DNA of 64,000 nucleotides from Embleya sp040605455 (lineage in GTDB: Bacteria; Actinomycetota; Actinomycetes; Streptomycetales; Streptomycetaceae): the NCBI RefSeq assembly GCF_040605455.1, contig NZ_JBEXCV010000017.1, forward strand, positions 24,883-88,882. Direction: 5' to 3'. This document shows positions 51,566-60,841 of the stretch, in pieces (position 1 is the first letter of the stretch; every line of letters begins with the position of its first letter). A program made the translations under genes and the position numbers. Below the pieces are notes generated by a model. It was not told where the DNA came from, made no database searches, and was given only the letters and a program-made list of their open reading frames with translations.

Positions 51566-52024
51566 ATGACCACCACCGAGACCGGACGTCCCGCCGTGCA
51601 CATCGGGGCCGAGGACCTGCCGTTCGTCGAGATCGGCGGCGGTAACAAGCTCAAGGTGCTGTGCGTCAAGGAAGAGGAGGGCCTGTGGATCGTGGAGAAC
51701 ATCTTCCAGCCCGGCTTCGCCGTCGAAACGCACCGGCACACCGGCCCCGTCTACGGCTACACCGTGTCCGGCGCCTGGAAATACGCCGAGTACGACTACG
51801 TCAACCGGGCGGGCTCGTTCCTGTACGAGCCCGCCGGCTCCGTGCACACGCTCACCTGCGTCGAACCCGACACCCGGGTGTGGTTCCAGATGTACGGCGC
51901 CAACCTCAACCTGGACGCCGAGGGCAACATCACCTCGGTGACCGACGGCGCCGGCACGCTGCGCGCCTACTACGCGCTGTGCGAGGCGCAGGGCTTCGGC
52001 CGGCCGAACGTGGTCGTGGGCTGA
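51566..52024 (+). CDS. Cupin protein, 2,4'-dihydroxyacetophenone-dioxygenase-like
   Basis: 152 residues from an ATG with GGGAGG upstream. A single cupin barrel with metal-binding HRH (in AVETHRHTGPVYGYTVSGAW) and a second His in GSVHTLTC. FLYEPAGSVHTL and the overall size recall the DAD-like and ChrR-like cupins, some of which cleave C-C bonds in hydroxyacetophenones. Substrate is not assignable. P450 follows 34 bp downstream. Confidence 0.8.
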   Translation: MTTTETGRPAVHIGAEDLPFVEIGGGNKLKVLCVKEEEGLWIVENIFQPGFAVETHRHTGPVYGYTVSGAWKYAEYDYVNRAGSFLYEPAGSVHTLTCVEPDTRVWFQMYGANLNLDAEGNITSVTDGAGTLRAYYALCEAQGFGRPNVVVG

Positions 52025-52058
52025 CCAGGGTGCGATCCGAGGTTGCAAGGGAGATGCC

Positions 52059-53240
52059 ATGACCGTCCCGCCCGCCCCGACCGGACCCGACCTCTACAGC
52101 CCCGAGCTGTATTCGGACGGCCCGCCGCACGCGCTGTTCGCCGAGTTGCGCCGGACCGACCCCGTGCACTGGCAGGACATCCCGGGACAGCCGGGCTACT
52201 GGGCCGTGCTCCGGCACGCCGACGTCGAGTACGTCTCGCAGAACCCGGCGATCTTCTCCGCCGAGGCCGGCGGGATCATCCTGGAGGATCTCGAACCCGA
52301 GCGGCTCGAAGCCCTGCGCGGCACGCTGCTGTCGATGGATCCGCCGCGCCATCGCGCGTACCGCAAGCCGCTGGTGAAGTCCTTCACCGCGAAGGTGGTC
52401 GGTGGCATGGAGGACCGGATCCGCACCATCTGCCGGGAGATCTTCGCGCGGGTGGGCACCGGTGAGGTCGAGTTCGTGCACGACGTCACCTCCAGCCTGC
52501 CGACCCAGGTGATCGGCGAGCTGATGGGCCTGCCGCCGGCCGACTGGGACCACATCCACGCGCTCGCCGAGCGCAACACGGCGGGCGAGGGCGGCCGGGC
52601 GGCGATCGAGATGGCCCGCTACGCGATCGGCTTCGCCGCCTCGCGCCGGGCCGAGGAGCCGCGCGAGGACATCACCTCGCTGATCCTGGAGTCCGAGTTC
52701 GGCGGCCGGATGATGACCGACCTCGACTTCGGCCAGTTCTTCGTACAACTGGTCACGGCCGGCAACGACACCACCAAGACCATGCTGTCCGCCGGCCTGC
52801 ACACGCTGCTGACCCACCCGGACCAGCTCGCGGCGCTGCGCGCGGATCGCGCCCTGATCCCGGGCGCGGTCGAGGAGATCCTGCGCTGGGCAAACCCGCT
52901 GCACTACTTCCGCCGCACCGCCACCCGGGACACCGAATTGCGCGGCGTGCCGATCAAGGCCGGCGACAAGGTGGCCATGTACTACACGTCCGCGAACCGC
53001 GACGAGGAGGTCTTCACCGACCCGCAGCGCTTCGACATCACCCGCAGGCCCAACCCGCACCTGTCCTTCGGCTTCGCCGAGCACTTCTGCCTGGGCGTGC
53101 ACATCGCGCGTCTGGAGGGGCGGGTGTTCTTCGAGGAGCTGCTCGCGACCCATCCCACGATCGAGATGACCGGCGAGCCCGAACGGCTGCGCTCGAACCT
53201 CAACAACGCGCTCACCCGATTGCCGGTCCGGCTCGGCTAG
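52059..53240 (+). CDS. Cytochrome P450
   Basis: 393 residues. The I-helix AGNDTT (234-239), ExxR in VEEILRW, RRTATRDTEL and the heme loop SFGFAEHFCLG with Cys344 are present. The third loop Gly is Ala340 (FAEH), a variant that occurs in the steroid/terpene-oxidising CYP142-like actinobacterial enzymes. Soluble, so it needs ferredoxin and reductase, neither of which is adjacent. Likely hydroxylates a hydrophobic substrate acted on by the neighbouring SDR and cupin. Confidence 0.93.
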   Translation: MTVPPAPTGPDLYSPELYSDGPPHALFAELRRTDPVHWQDIPGQPGYWAVLRHADVEYVSQNPAIFSAEAGGIILEDLEPERLEALRGTLLSMDPPRHRAYRKPLVKSFTAKVVGGMEDRIRTICREIFARVGTGEVEFVHDVTSSLPTQVIGELMGLPPADWDHIHALAERNTAGEGGRAAIEMARYAIGFAASRRAEEPREDITSLILESEFGGRMMTDLDFGQFFVQLVTAGNDTTKTMLSAGLHTLLTHPDQLAALRADRALIPGAVEEILRWANPLHYFRRTATRDTELRGVPIKAGDKVAMYYTSANRDEEVFTDPQRFDITRRPNPHLSFGFAEHFCLGVHIARLEGRVFFEELLATHPTIEMTGEPERLRSNLNNALTRLPVRLG

Positions 53241-53435
53241 CGCGCGGTGACCGTCGGTGACCGTCGGCCGGGCTGCCCGGAGCCCGTCCGGCGGGGGCCC
53301 GATCGCGGGGGCTTTCACAGGACGAGATGCATGCGAAGGCGGTCCAAAGGGGACACATAAGCGACCGACTCGGGGAAAGAAGAGGGCCGAACCCTCGCAC
53401 CTGGTCAATCGTCACCGGTCTCCGGGAGGCTCCCC

Positions 53436-53870
53436 ATGGGAAGCCGTCAGCTGGTCATACGAGCGGGTCGACGCTGTGCGCTCGCGGTCGCCGCGATCGG
53501 GATCGTCGCGTCGGCCGGGGCCCTGGACGTCGGCCCGGCCCCCTCGCCGTCACCCGAGCGCAGTAGCGCCGCATCGGTGGAATCGACCGCCGACGCGGCC
53601 CGCTCGACCTCCTCCGCCTACTCGCTGCAGACCCAGGGCGGCCCGCGCAGCGTCCGGGTGGCCCGGGTGGTCACCGGCACGATGTTGTTGACCGGCCTCG
53701 TGCTGACCGCACTCGGCGCGATCGGGATGCGCGGACCAGAGCTGATCCGGCGCAAGGTCGTGCGCCGCGTCGCGTACCAGGCGGGCTCCACCCGCTATCG
53801 GTGGGCACCACCGGCCCCGCTGCCGAGCGACGTGCCGACCAACCCGGGGACCGGCCCGCCCGGCGCGTGA
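53436..53870 (+). CDS. Small membrane protein of unknown function
   Basis: 144 residues from an ATG with GGGAGG upstream. A signal-like N-terminus (CALAVAAIGIVASAGALDVG) precedes a Ser/Thr-rich stretch and a single membrane helix (VTGTMLLTGLVLTALGAIGM), then a basic and Pro-rich tail. The topology suggests a type I membrane protein with a short outer part. No family recognised. It is followed 64 bp later by the pantothenate/NAD operon. Confidence 0.6.
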   Translation: MGSRQLVIRAGRRCALAVAAIGIVASAGALDVGPAPSPSPERSSAASVESTADAARSTSSAYSLQTQGGPRSVRVARVVTGTMLLTGLVLTALGAIGMRGPELIRRKVVRRVAYQAGSTRYRWAPPAPLPSDVPTNPGTGPPGA

Positions 53871-53934
53871 GTACCCTGATCGGGCCAGTACTCGTCCGGT
53901 ACCCGCCGCGGACTGGAACGGAAGGCTCGCTCGC

Positions 53935-54873
53935 GTGAACAACGACATCACCGCACGTCCGCATCCGCACGGCCGCTCGCCCGACCCCGCCGACCGCCCC
54001 GCGCGGCTGCGCGTGGGAGTCGTCGGCACCGGCCGCGTCGGCCCGACCCTGGCCGCCGCCCTTGCCCTCGCCGGGCACTCGGTGGTGGCCGCTTCCGGCG
54101 TTTCGGAGACCTCCCGGCGTCGCGCCGAGGACCTCCTGCCGGGCGTCCCGCTGGTCACCCCGCAAGAAGTGATCGCGGCCTCCGACCTGACCCTGCTGAC
54201 CGTGCCCGACGACGCGCTCGAAGCGCTCGTGCACGGCCTGGCCGAGACCGGCGCGATCAAGGCCGGTCAACTCCTGGTGCACGCGTCGGGCCGCTACGGC
54301 GTCGACATCCTGGAACCGGCCACCCGCGCCGGCGCGCTGCCGCTCGCGCTGCACCCGGTGATGACCTTCACCGGCAGCACCATCGACCTCGAACGACTGG
54401 CCGGCTGCTCCTTCGGGGTCACCTCGCCCGAGCCGCTGCGCCCGGTCGCCGAGGCGCTCGTGGTGGAGATGGGCGGCGAACCCGAGTGGATCGAGGAGCG
54501 CGACCGCGCGCTCTACCACGTGGCCCTGGCCAACGGCGCGAATCACCTGGTCACCCTGGTCGCGCAGTCGCTCGAACTGCTCGGCGCGGCCGGCGTCCGC
54601 GCCCCGGGCCGAATGCTCGGACCCCTGCTCGGCGCCGCCCTGGACAACGCGCTGCGGGCCGGCGATCACGCGCTGACCGGTCCGGTCGCACGCGGCGACG
54701 CGGGCACCGTGGCCGCACACGTGGCCGAGCTGCGCCGGGTCTCGCCCGAGGCGCTCGCCGCCTACGTGGCGATGGCCCGACTGACCGCCGACCGCGCGCT
54801 GAACGCCGGCCTGCTCAAGGCCGAGGCGGCCGAGGCGCTGCTGGACGTGCTGGCCGAGGGAGGCCGACCGTGA
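53935..54873 (+). CDS. Rossmann-like / DUF2520 protein, first gene of the panC operon
   Basis: 312 residues, GTG start. RVGVVGTGRVGPTLAAALALAG (quoted to 20: RVGVVGTGRVGPTLAAALA) is a dinucleotide-binding loop. VPDDALEALV, LVHASGRYGVDIL, ALHPVMTFTG and the helical DUF2520 part (YHVALANGANHLVTLVAQ) follow. The fold belongs with ProC and ketopantoate-reductase-like 6-phosphogluconate-dehydrogenase-fold enzymes. It overlaps panC by 4 bases, so a reductase step in pantothenate synthesis is a reasonable guess; not proven. Confidence 0.88.
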   Translation: MNNDITARPHPHGRSPDPADRPARLRVGVVGTGRVGPTLAAALALAGHSVVAASGVSETSRRRAEDLLPGVPLVTPQEVIAASDLTLLTVPDDALEALVHGLAETGAIKAGQLLVHASGRYGVDILEPATRAGALPLALHPVMTFTGSTIDLERLAGCSFGVTSPEPLRPVAEALVVEMGGEPEWIEERDRALYHVALANGANHLVTLVAQSLELLGAAGVRAPGRMLGPLLGAALDNALRAGDHALTGPVARGDAGTVAAHVAELRRVSPEALAAYVAMARLTADRALNAGLLKAEAAEALLDVLAEGGRP

Positions 54874-55730
54874 CCGCCGTGCGCCTGGCCCGGACCGCGG
54901 CCGAACTCACCGAGGACACCCGGCCGTACGGATTGCGCGCGGTGGTGATGACGATGGGCGCGCTGCACCAGGGGCACGCGGCGCTGATCCGCGCGGCGCG
55001 CGAGTTCGTCGGCCCGACCGGCCACGTCGTGGTCACCGTGTTCGTCAACCCGCTCCAGTTCGGCGCGGGCGAGGACCTGGACCGCTACCCCCGCACCCTG
55101 GACGCCGACCTGGAACTGAGCGGGGAGGCGGGCGCCGACGTGGTGTTCGCGCCCTCGGTGGACGAGGTGTACCCGGGCGGCGAGCCGCGGGTGCGGATCA
55201 CCGCCGGACCCACCGGCGTGGTGCTCGAAGGTGCCTCCCGGCCCGGCCACTTCGACGGCATGCTCACGGTGGTCGCCAAACTGTTGCACCTGACCGCACC
55301 CAAGGTCGCCTTCTTCGGCGAGAAGGACGCCCAGCAACTCGCGCTGATCCGGCGCATGGTGCGCGACCTGAACTTCCCCGTCGAGATCGTGGGCGTGCCC
55401 ACCGTCCGCGAACCCGACGGGCTGGCCCGGTCCAGCCGCAACCGCTACCTGTCCGAGGCCGAGCGGAAGACCGCGCTCTCGCTCAGCCGCGCGCTCGACG
55501 CGGGCGCCCGGCGCGCCGGCGACGGCGCGGGCGCCGTGCGCGCCGCCGCCGAGGACGTGCTGCGCGCCGTGCTGGAACCCGACTATGTGGAGTTGGTCGA
55601 CATCGACGACTTCACCCCGGTGGCCGCCGACCACGCCGGCCCGGCGATCCTGGCGATCGCGGCCCGCGTGGGCGGCACCCGGCTCATCGACAACGCCCGC
55701 CTGACGATCACGGGAGTCCCCCGGTCATGA
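54870..55730 (+). CDS. panC: Pantothenate synthetase
   Basis: 286 residues, GTG overlapping the previous stop. HIGH-like motif MGALHQGHAAL, FVNPLQFGAGEDLDRYPR, the pantoate-binding FFGEKDAQQLALIRRMV and the KMSKS-like SSRNRYLSEAE loop are all intact. It condenses pantoate and beta-alanine with ATP. Overlaps panD by 4 bases. Confidence 0.97.
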   Translation: MTAVRLARTAAELTEDTRPYGLRAVVMTMGALHQGHAALIRAAREFVGPTGHVVVTVFVNPLQFGAGEDLDRYPRTLDADLELSGEAGADVVFAPSVDEVYPGGEPRVRITAGPTGVVLEGASRPGHFDGMLTVVAKLLHLTAPKVAFFGEKDAQQLALIRRMVRDLNFPVEIVGVPTVREPDGLARSSRNRYLSEAERKTALSLSRALDAGARRAGDGAGAVRAAAEDVLRAVLEPDYVELVDIDDFTPVAADHAGPAILAIAARVGGTRLIDNARLTITGVPRS

Positions 55731-56158
55731 TGCGCACGATGTTCAAGTCCAAGATCCACCGCGCGACGATCACGCAGGCGGACCTCCACTACGTCGGCTC
55801 GATCACCATCGACGAGGACCTCCTCGAAGCCGCCGACATCCTGCCCGGCGAACTGGTGCACGTGGTCGACATCGACAACGGCGCCCGCCTGGAGACCTAC
55901 ACGATCGCGGGCCCGCGCGGCACCGGCGTGATCGGCATCAACGGTGCCGCCGCGCGCCTGGTGCACACCGGCGACCTGGTGATCATCATCGCGTATGCCC
56001 AGGTCACCGACGCCGAGGCGCGGGCGATGAAGCCGCGCGTGGTGTTCGTGGACGCGGCGAACGCGATCACCGGCACCGGCCACGACCCGGCCGAGGCTCT
56101 TCCCGGCGGCGAGACGGTACGCGGTGACCGCGTGGTCGGCGACCGGGTCGCGCAATGA
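55727..56158 (+). CDS. panD: Aspartate 1-decarboxylase proenzyme
   Basis: 143 residues. The self-cleavage site is Gly24-Ser25 in LHYVGSITI, giving the pyruvoyl group on Ser25. Lys9, Tyr22 and the GARLETYTI and NGAAARLVHTGD segments match. The last 20 residues (GETVRGDRVVGDRVAQ) are an extension beyond the family's usual end. It supplies beta-alanine to PanC. Overlaps nadB by 4 bases. Confidence 0.97.
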   Translation: MMRTMFKSKIHRATITQADLHYVGSITIDEDLLEAADILPGELVHVVDIDNGARLETYTIAGPRGTGVIGINGAAARLVHTGDLVIIIAYAQVTDAEARAMKPRVVFVDAANAITGTGHDPAEALPGGETVRGDRVVGDRVAQ

Positions 56159-57804
56159 ACACGCCCGCACTTCCCGCGCGCCTGGCCGCCCCCGATCCCG
56201 GGTGGAGCGTGCGCGCGGACGTCATCGTGGTCGGCTCCGGGGTGGCCGGCCTGACCGTCGCGCTGCGTGCGCGCCGGGCGGGCCGGGTCCTGTTGGTGAC
56301 CAAGGCACAACTCGACGAGGGCTCCACGCGCTGGGCACAGGGTGGGATAGCGGCCGCGCTCGGCGAGGGCGACAGCCCCGAACAGCACCTGCGCGACACG
56401 CTCGTGGCCGGTGCCGGGCTGTGCGCCGAGGACGCGGTCCGGATCCTGGTCACCGAGGGCCCGGACGCGGTGCGCCGACTGATCGACACCGGCGCCGAGT
56501 TCGACCGGGGTCCGGACGGCGACGTACTGCTCACCCGGGAGGGTGGCCACCTGCGCAACCGGATCGCACACGCCGGCGGCGACGCGACGGGAGCGGAGAT
56601 ATCGCGGGCTCTGGTCGCCGCGGTGCGGGCCGCGCCGGACATCGAGGTGATCGAGAACGCGCTCGTGCTCGACCTGCTCAAGGACGCCTCCGGGCGCGCG
56701 TGCGGGGTCACCCTGCACGTGATGGGCGAGGGCGCGCGGGACGGCGTCGGCGCCGCCGTGGGGCGGGCCGTCGTGCTCGCCACCGGCGGCATGGGCCAGG
56801 TCTTCTCGTCCACCACGAACCCGTCGGTGTCCACCGGCGACGGGGTCGCGCTCGCGCTGCGCGGCGGGGCCGAGGTCACCGATCTGGAGTTCGTCCAGTT
56901 CCACCCGACCGTGCTGTGGCTCGGCGCGGGCGCCGAGGGCCAGCAGCCGCTGGTCTCCGAGGCGGTCCGCGGCGAAGGCGCCCACCTCGTGGACGCGGCC
57001 GGCATCCGGTTCATGACGGATCGTCACCCGCTCGGCGAATTGGCCCCGCGCGACATCGTGGCCAAGGGCATCGTGCGCCGGATGGCCGAAACCGGCGCCG
57101 AACACATGTACCTGGACGGCCGGCACTTCGGCGCGGATATGTGGAAGCACCGCTTCCCGACCATCCTGGCCGCATGCCGTGCGCACGGGATCGACCCGGT
57201 GACCGAGCCGATCCCGGTGGCGCCCGCCGCGCACCACGCGAGTGGAGGCGTACGCACCGACCTGCACGGACGGACCAGCGTGCCGGGGTTGTACGCATGC
57301 GGAGAGGTGGCGTGCACCGGCGTGCACGGCGCCAACCGGCTCGCGTCCAACTCGCTGTTGGAGGGCTTGGTCTTCGCCGAGCGGATCGCGGCGGATCTGG
57401 CCCTGGACATGCCGCCGTTCGCCGCGCCGGCCGCCCCCGAGGGCCCGGCGGGGCTGCTCGGCGAGGAGGTCCGGCTGCGCCTGCAACGCGCGATGACCTC
57501 GGGCGCCGGGGTGCTGCGCGACGCGCACGGTATGGCCCGCACCGAGGCCGCGTTGGCCGAGTTGGCCACCCGTACCAGCACCGATCCGTGCACGCAGACG
57601 TGGGAGACCACGAATCTGCACCTGGTCGCGAGCGCACTCACCCGAGCCGCGCTGCTCCGCGAGGAGACGCGCGGTTGTCACTGGCGCGAGGACTATCCGG
57701 ACCTCGACGATGCCGCGTGGCGCGGCAACCTCGTCACGTCGCTGCGCGAGGGCGCCCTGCACGTCGCCTACCAGGCACACGAACCCGAGGAGTCGACCGC
57801 GTGA
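56155..57804 (+). CDS. nadB: L-aspartate oxidase
   Basis: 549 residues. FAD-binding VVGSGVAGLTVALRA, the STRWAQGGIAAAL segment, HATGGMG-like VLATGGMGQVFSSTTNPS, FVQFHPTVLW and the active-site REELRGxGA-like EAVRGEGAHLVD are present; HHASGGVRTD and NRLASNSLLEGLVF close the family pattern. It oxidises aspartate to iminoaspartate, the first step of NAD synthesis. A nadA gene is not in this window. Coupled to nadC by GTGA overlap. Confidence 0.97.
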   Translation: MNTPALPARLAAPDPGWSVRADVIVVGSGVAGLTVALRARRAGRVLLVTKAQLDEGSTRWAQGGIAAALGEGDSPEQHLRDTLVAGAGLCAEDAVRILVTEGPDAVRRLIDTGAEFDRGPDGDVLLTREGGHLRNRIAHAGGDATGAEISRALVAAVRAAPDIEVIENALVLDLLKDASGRACGVTLHVMGEGARDGVGAAVGRAVVLATGGMGQVFSSTTNPSVSTGDGVALALRGGAEVTDLEFVQFHPTVLWLGAGAEGQQPLVSEAVRGEGAHLVDAAGIRFMTDRHPLGELAPRDIVAKGIVRRMAETGAEHMYLDGRHFGADMWKHRFPTILAACRAHGIDPVTEPIPVAPAAHHASGGVRTDLHGRTSVPGLYACGEVACTGVHGANRLASNSLLEGLVFAERIAADLALDMPPFAAPAAPEGPAGLLGEEVRLRLQRAMTSGAGVLRDAHGMARTEAALAELATRTSTDPCTQTWETTNLHLVASALTRAALLREETRGCHWREDYPDLDDAAWRGNLVTSLREGALHVAYQAHEPEESTA

Positions 57805-58691
57805 GCACCGTCCAGCTGTCCGCCGATCTCACGTCGCGCCTGGCCGAGGCCGGGCTCGACCCGCTCGCCGTCGCCGCGCTGGCGACCGCCGCCGTCGCCG
57901 AGGACCTCGACGGCGGCGTGGACGTCACCTCGGTGGCCACCGTGCCCGAGGACGCGCGCGGCCACGCCGAGTTCACCGCCCGCGGATCGGGCGTTGTCGC
58001 GGGCCTCCCGGTCGCCGAGGCGGTGCTCGAACTGGTCTGCGGCGCCGACCTGGTGCTCACCCGGCACGTCCGGGACGGCGACGCGGTGACGCCCGGCACG
58101 GTGCTGTTCACCGCCGAGGCGAGCACCCGCACGCTGCTCACCGCCGAGCGGGTCGCGCTCAACCTGCTGTGCCGGCTGTCCGGCGTGGCCACCGCTACCC
58201 GCGCGTGGGCGGACGCGATCGAGGGCACCGGTGCCTCGGTCCGGGACACCCGCAAGACCACGCCGGGCCTGCGCGCCCTGGAGAAGTACGCGGTGCGCTG
58301 TGGCGGTGGGGTCAACCACCGGATGTCGCTGTCCGACGCGGCGATGGTCAAGGACAACCACGTGGTCGCCGCGGGCGGCGTCGCCGAGGCGTTCAAGGCC
58401 GTGCGGGCGGCCTTCCCGAACGTGCCCGTCGAGGTCGAGGTGGACCACCTCGACCAGATTCCGCCGGTCCTGGACGCGGGCGCCGACCTGATCCTGCTGG
58501 ACAACATGACGCCCGGTCGCATGCGCGAGGCGGTGGCCCTGGTTGCGGGCCGAGCCCGCCTCGAGGCCAGCGGCGGCCTCACCCTGGCGACCGCCCGCGA
58601 GGTCGCCGAGACCGGTGTGGACTACATCGCGGTCGGCGCGCTCACCCACTCCGCCCCGATCCTGGACGTCGGCGTGGATCTGCGCGCCTGA
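57801..58691 (+). CDS. nadC: Nicotinate-nucleotide pyrophosphorylase (quinolinate phosphoribosyltransferase)
   Basis: 296 residues. AEDLDGGVDVTS, the RKTTPGLRALEKYAVRCGGG substrate-binding stretch, VKDNH and LLDNM are the family marks. It converts quinolinate and PRPP to nicotinate mononucleotide with CO2 loss. GTG start in overlap with nadB. coaX follows 118 bp later, after a C-rich stretch. Confidence 0.97.
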   Translation: MSTVQLSADLTSRLAEAGLDPLAVAALATAAVAEDLDGGVDVTSVATVPEDARGHAEFTARGSGVVAGLPVAEAVLELVCGADLVLTRHVRDGDAVTPGTVLFTAEASTRTLLTAERVALNLLCRLSGVATATRAWADAIEGTGASVRDTRKTTPGLRALEKYAVRCGGGVNHRMSLSDAAMVKDNHVVAAGGVAEAFKAVRAAFPNVPVEVEVDHLDQIPPVLDAGADLILLDNMTPGRMREAVALVAGRARLEASGGLTLATAREVAETGVDYIAVGALTHSAPILDVGVDLRA

Positions 58692-58809
58692 GCGACCGGT
58701 ACCGTTCACCGGATCAGCCGTCCCGCCCCGCCCCGCCCCGCCGCTCTTCCCTTCCCGAAGCCGCGCTCCGTCCCCCACGGCCCGAGCCAGAACACCAAGG
58801 ACGCCCACG

Positions 58810-59598
58810 ATGTTGCTCACCATCGACGTCGGTAACTCGCATACCGTGCTCGGCCTGTTCGACGGTGACGAGATCGTCGAGCACTGGCGCATCTCGACCG
58901 AGGCCCGGCGGACCGCGGACGAACTCGCCGTCGTCCTGGCGGGATTGCTCGGCCAACACCCGCTGATCGGTGCCGACGGCATCGACGGCATTGCGATCTG
59001 CTCCACCGTGCCGTCCGTGCTGCACGAAATGCGCGACATGGTGCGGCGCTACTACGGGGACATCCCCACGGTCGTCGTCGAGCCCGGGGTCAAGACCGGC
59101 GTACCGGTCCTGATGGACAACCCCAAGGAGGTCGGCACCGACCGGATCATCAACGCGCTGGCAGCGGTCAAGCTGTACGGCGGCCCGTGCGTGGTGGTCG
59201 ACTTCGGCACCGCGACCACCTTCGACGCGGTCAGCACCAAGGGCGAGTACGTCGGCGGCGCGATCGCCCCCGGCATCGAGATCTCGGTGGACGCGCTCGG
59301 CGCGCGCGGCGCGCAGCTGCGCAAGATCGAGCTGATGCGCCCGCGCAGCGTAATCGGCAAAAGCACGGTCGAGGCGATGCAGGCGGGCATCCTGTACGGC
59401 TTCGCCGGGCAGGTGGACGGCGTGGTCAAGCGCATGGCGGCCGAACTGTCCCCGGACGACCCGGACGCGGTCACGGTGGTGGCCACGGGCGGACTGGCGA
59501 CGCTGGTCCTGGGCGAGGCTTCGGTGATCGACGTGCACGAGCCGTGGCTGACCCTGATCGGCCTGCGGATGGTCTACGAGCGCAACGCGGCGGTGTGA
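58810..59598 (+). CDS. coaX: Type III pantothenate kinase
   Basis: 262 residues. The ASKHA-fold motifs are DVGNSHTVLGLF, GIAICSTVP, GTDRIINALAA and VVDFGTATTFDAV. It phosphorylates pantothenate, the first committed CoA step, and is not inhibited by CoA in known members. Together with panC and panD it completes this operon's CoA branch. Confidence 0.97.
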   Translation: MLLTIDVGNSHTVLGLFDGDEIVEHWRISTEARRTADELAVVLAGLLGQHPLIGADGIDGIAICSTVPSVLHEMRDMVRRYYGDIPTVVVEPGVKTGVPVLMDNPKEVGTDRIINALAAVKLYGGPCVVVDFGTATTFDAVSTKGEYVGGAIAPGIEISVDALGARGAQLRKIELMRPRSVIGKSTVEAMQAGILYGFAGQVDGVVKRMAAELSPDDPDAVTVVATGGLATLVLGEASVIDVHEPWLTLIGLRMVYERNAAV

Positions 59599-59608
59599 GC
59601 GGGGCCGG

Positions 59609-59641
59609 TTCGAAGTCGCCTTCGAAGTCGACTCGAAGTCG
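59609..59641 (+). repeat. Three direct repeats TCGAAGTCG downstream of coaX
   Basis: TTCGAAGTCG at 59609-59618 and 59621-59630, and CTCGAAGTCG at 59632-59641, followed by AAAAAC. They lie about 60 bases upstream of the -10 box at 59687. Possible regulator-binding array, or a pause site for the coaX transcript. Confidence 0.5.
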
Positions 59642-59686
59642 GAAAAACACAAGCACCAAATAAGCTGGATTGTCCGTCTCTGCACA

Positions 59687-59692
59687 TACAGT
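59687..59692 (+). promoter_or_regulatory. -10 box TACAGT of leaderless transcript
   Basis: TACAGT, 7 bases, then ATG 59700; no ribosome site. Confidence 0.5.
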
Positions 59693-59699
59693 GCGTGGT

Positions 59700-60686
59700 A
59701 TGCCGACGCCACATGGTGACCAGGGGATGGCCTTCAGTGCGCACGAGGTGCGGGTGTTGCGCCGCGCGCTGGCCGTCGCGTTGCGCGGCGGTCGCGACTC
59801 GGTCGACTTCTGGCTGCTCGGCCGGGCAATCGGCGAGGCGCAGGACGAGCGCGAGCGGCTGCGCGCGTTCATGACGGCCGAGCTGCGGCGCTATCGGGCC
59901 GCGCTGCCCGGGAGCGCGGCCACCTTCCTGTCCTGTCTGCGCAACGCGGTGGACGAGGTCGCGCACATCCCCTCGGCCGAGGACCTGGCCGCCCTGCGGA
60001 GCACCCTCGACCTGCCCTGCGGCGAGCGCGAACGGGCAAGCCGCGTCGCACTGTTGAATCGCTGCACCCGGTTGGCCGAGGCCGACCTCGAACGACGCCT
60101 CGCCGCCCGAGCCCACCGCCGAGCCGCCGCCGCGGCGGCCCGCTCCACCGCGCCGGACCCGCTGGACGTCCTGATCCCGGGCCGGTCCATGCCGGTCTCC
60201 CGGCGAGCCCCCCTCGCCATCGAGCCGACCTCCGCTCCGGCGACGCCGGCCGAACCCGAGGCCGTGCCGGCGTCGGAACCGGCGCCCGAGGCCGTGCCTG
60301 CCTTCCCGACCGGGCCCGATCCGACTGCGGTCGAGTGCGACGAGCTCTCGGCCGAAGCGGAACCGACGCACGTCGAGCAAACCCCGATCGAGATCGAGGC
60401 CCCGGAGGCGGAGGTTCCCGAGGAGGAAACCCCCATGGCGGAAGTCTCCGAGGCGGAACCGGACGCGCCGAATGCCGTCGATCCGGACGCGCCGGACAGC
60501 CAGCCGACGGATGCGCAGTCGACGGAAGCACCGCGGTGCGACATGCAGCCGGGCGCGCGAACCGCTGAGCAGCGGGGCCCGGAACGCGCTCGGGAAACCC
60601 TGTCCCCGGTCATTCCGCACCGTCGCCAGGGCCGCCTCCTCGGGCAACTCCCCGTGCCGGAAATCCTCCAGGCCGGCACCGGCTGA
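59700..60686 (+). CDS. Conserved actinobacterial protein with helical N-domain and acidic tail
   Basis: 328 residues starting MPTPHGDQGMAFSAHEVRVL. The N-terminal 130 residues are helical and well ordered (RRALAVALRGGRDSVDFWLL, EAQDERERLRAFMTAELRRY, LPGSAATFLSCLRNAVDEV). The remaining 190 are low-complexity Ala/Pro/Glu. No membrane segment or known domain. It lies between coaX and lysS. Start chosen by the leaderless -10 box; an upstream ATG at 59670 has none. Confidence 0.72.
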   Translation: MPTPHGDQGMAFSAHEVRVLRRALAVALRGGRDSVDFWLLGRAIGEAQDERERLRAFMTAELRRYRAALPGSAATFLSCLRNAVDEVAHIPSAEDLAALRSTLDLPCGERERASRVALLNRCTRLAEADLERRLAARAHRRAAAAAARSTAPDPLDVLIPGRSMPVSRRAPLAIEPTSAPATPAEPEAVPASEPAPEAVPAFPTGPDPTAVECDELSAEAEPTHVEQTPIEIEAPEAEVPEEETPMAEVSEAEPDAPNAVDPDAPDSQPTDAQSTEAPRCDMQPGARTAEQRGPERARETLSPVIPHRRQGRLLGQLPVPEILQAGTG

Positions 60687-60841
60687 ACCCCCTCCGCCGG
60701 TATGACGAACACCGGCTCCGAGAAATTACCCCGACAAGTCGACAAGAACATTATCGGGTAAGTCGGACCCCCTCCGAAACGCTTTGTCACGCACAGACGT
60801 CGATCAGGCCAGGCCTCGCGACGCCATTTCGTGATTCACAT

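Noticed and set aside
52059..53240. P450 heme loop with Ala for Gly taken as a defect
   Set aside because: FAEHFCLG occurs as a natural variant in actinobacterial P450s, and Cys344 and the flanking residues are intact.
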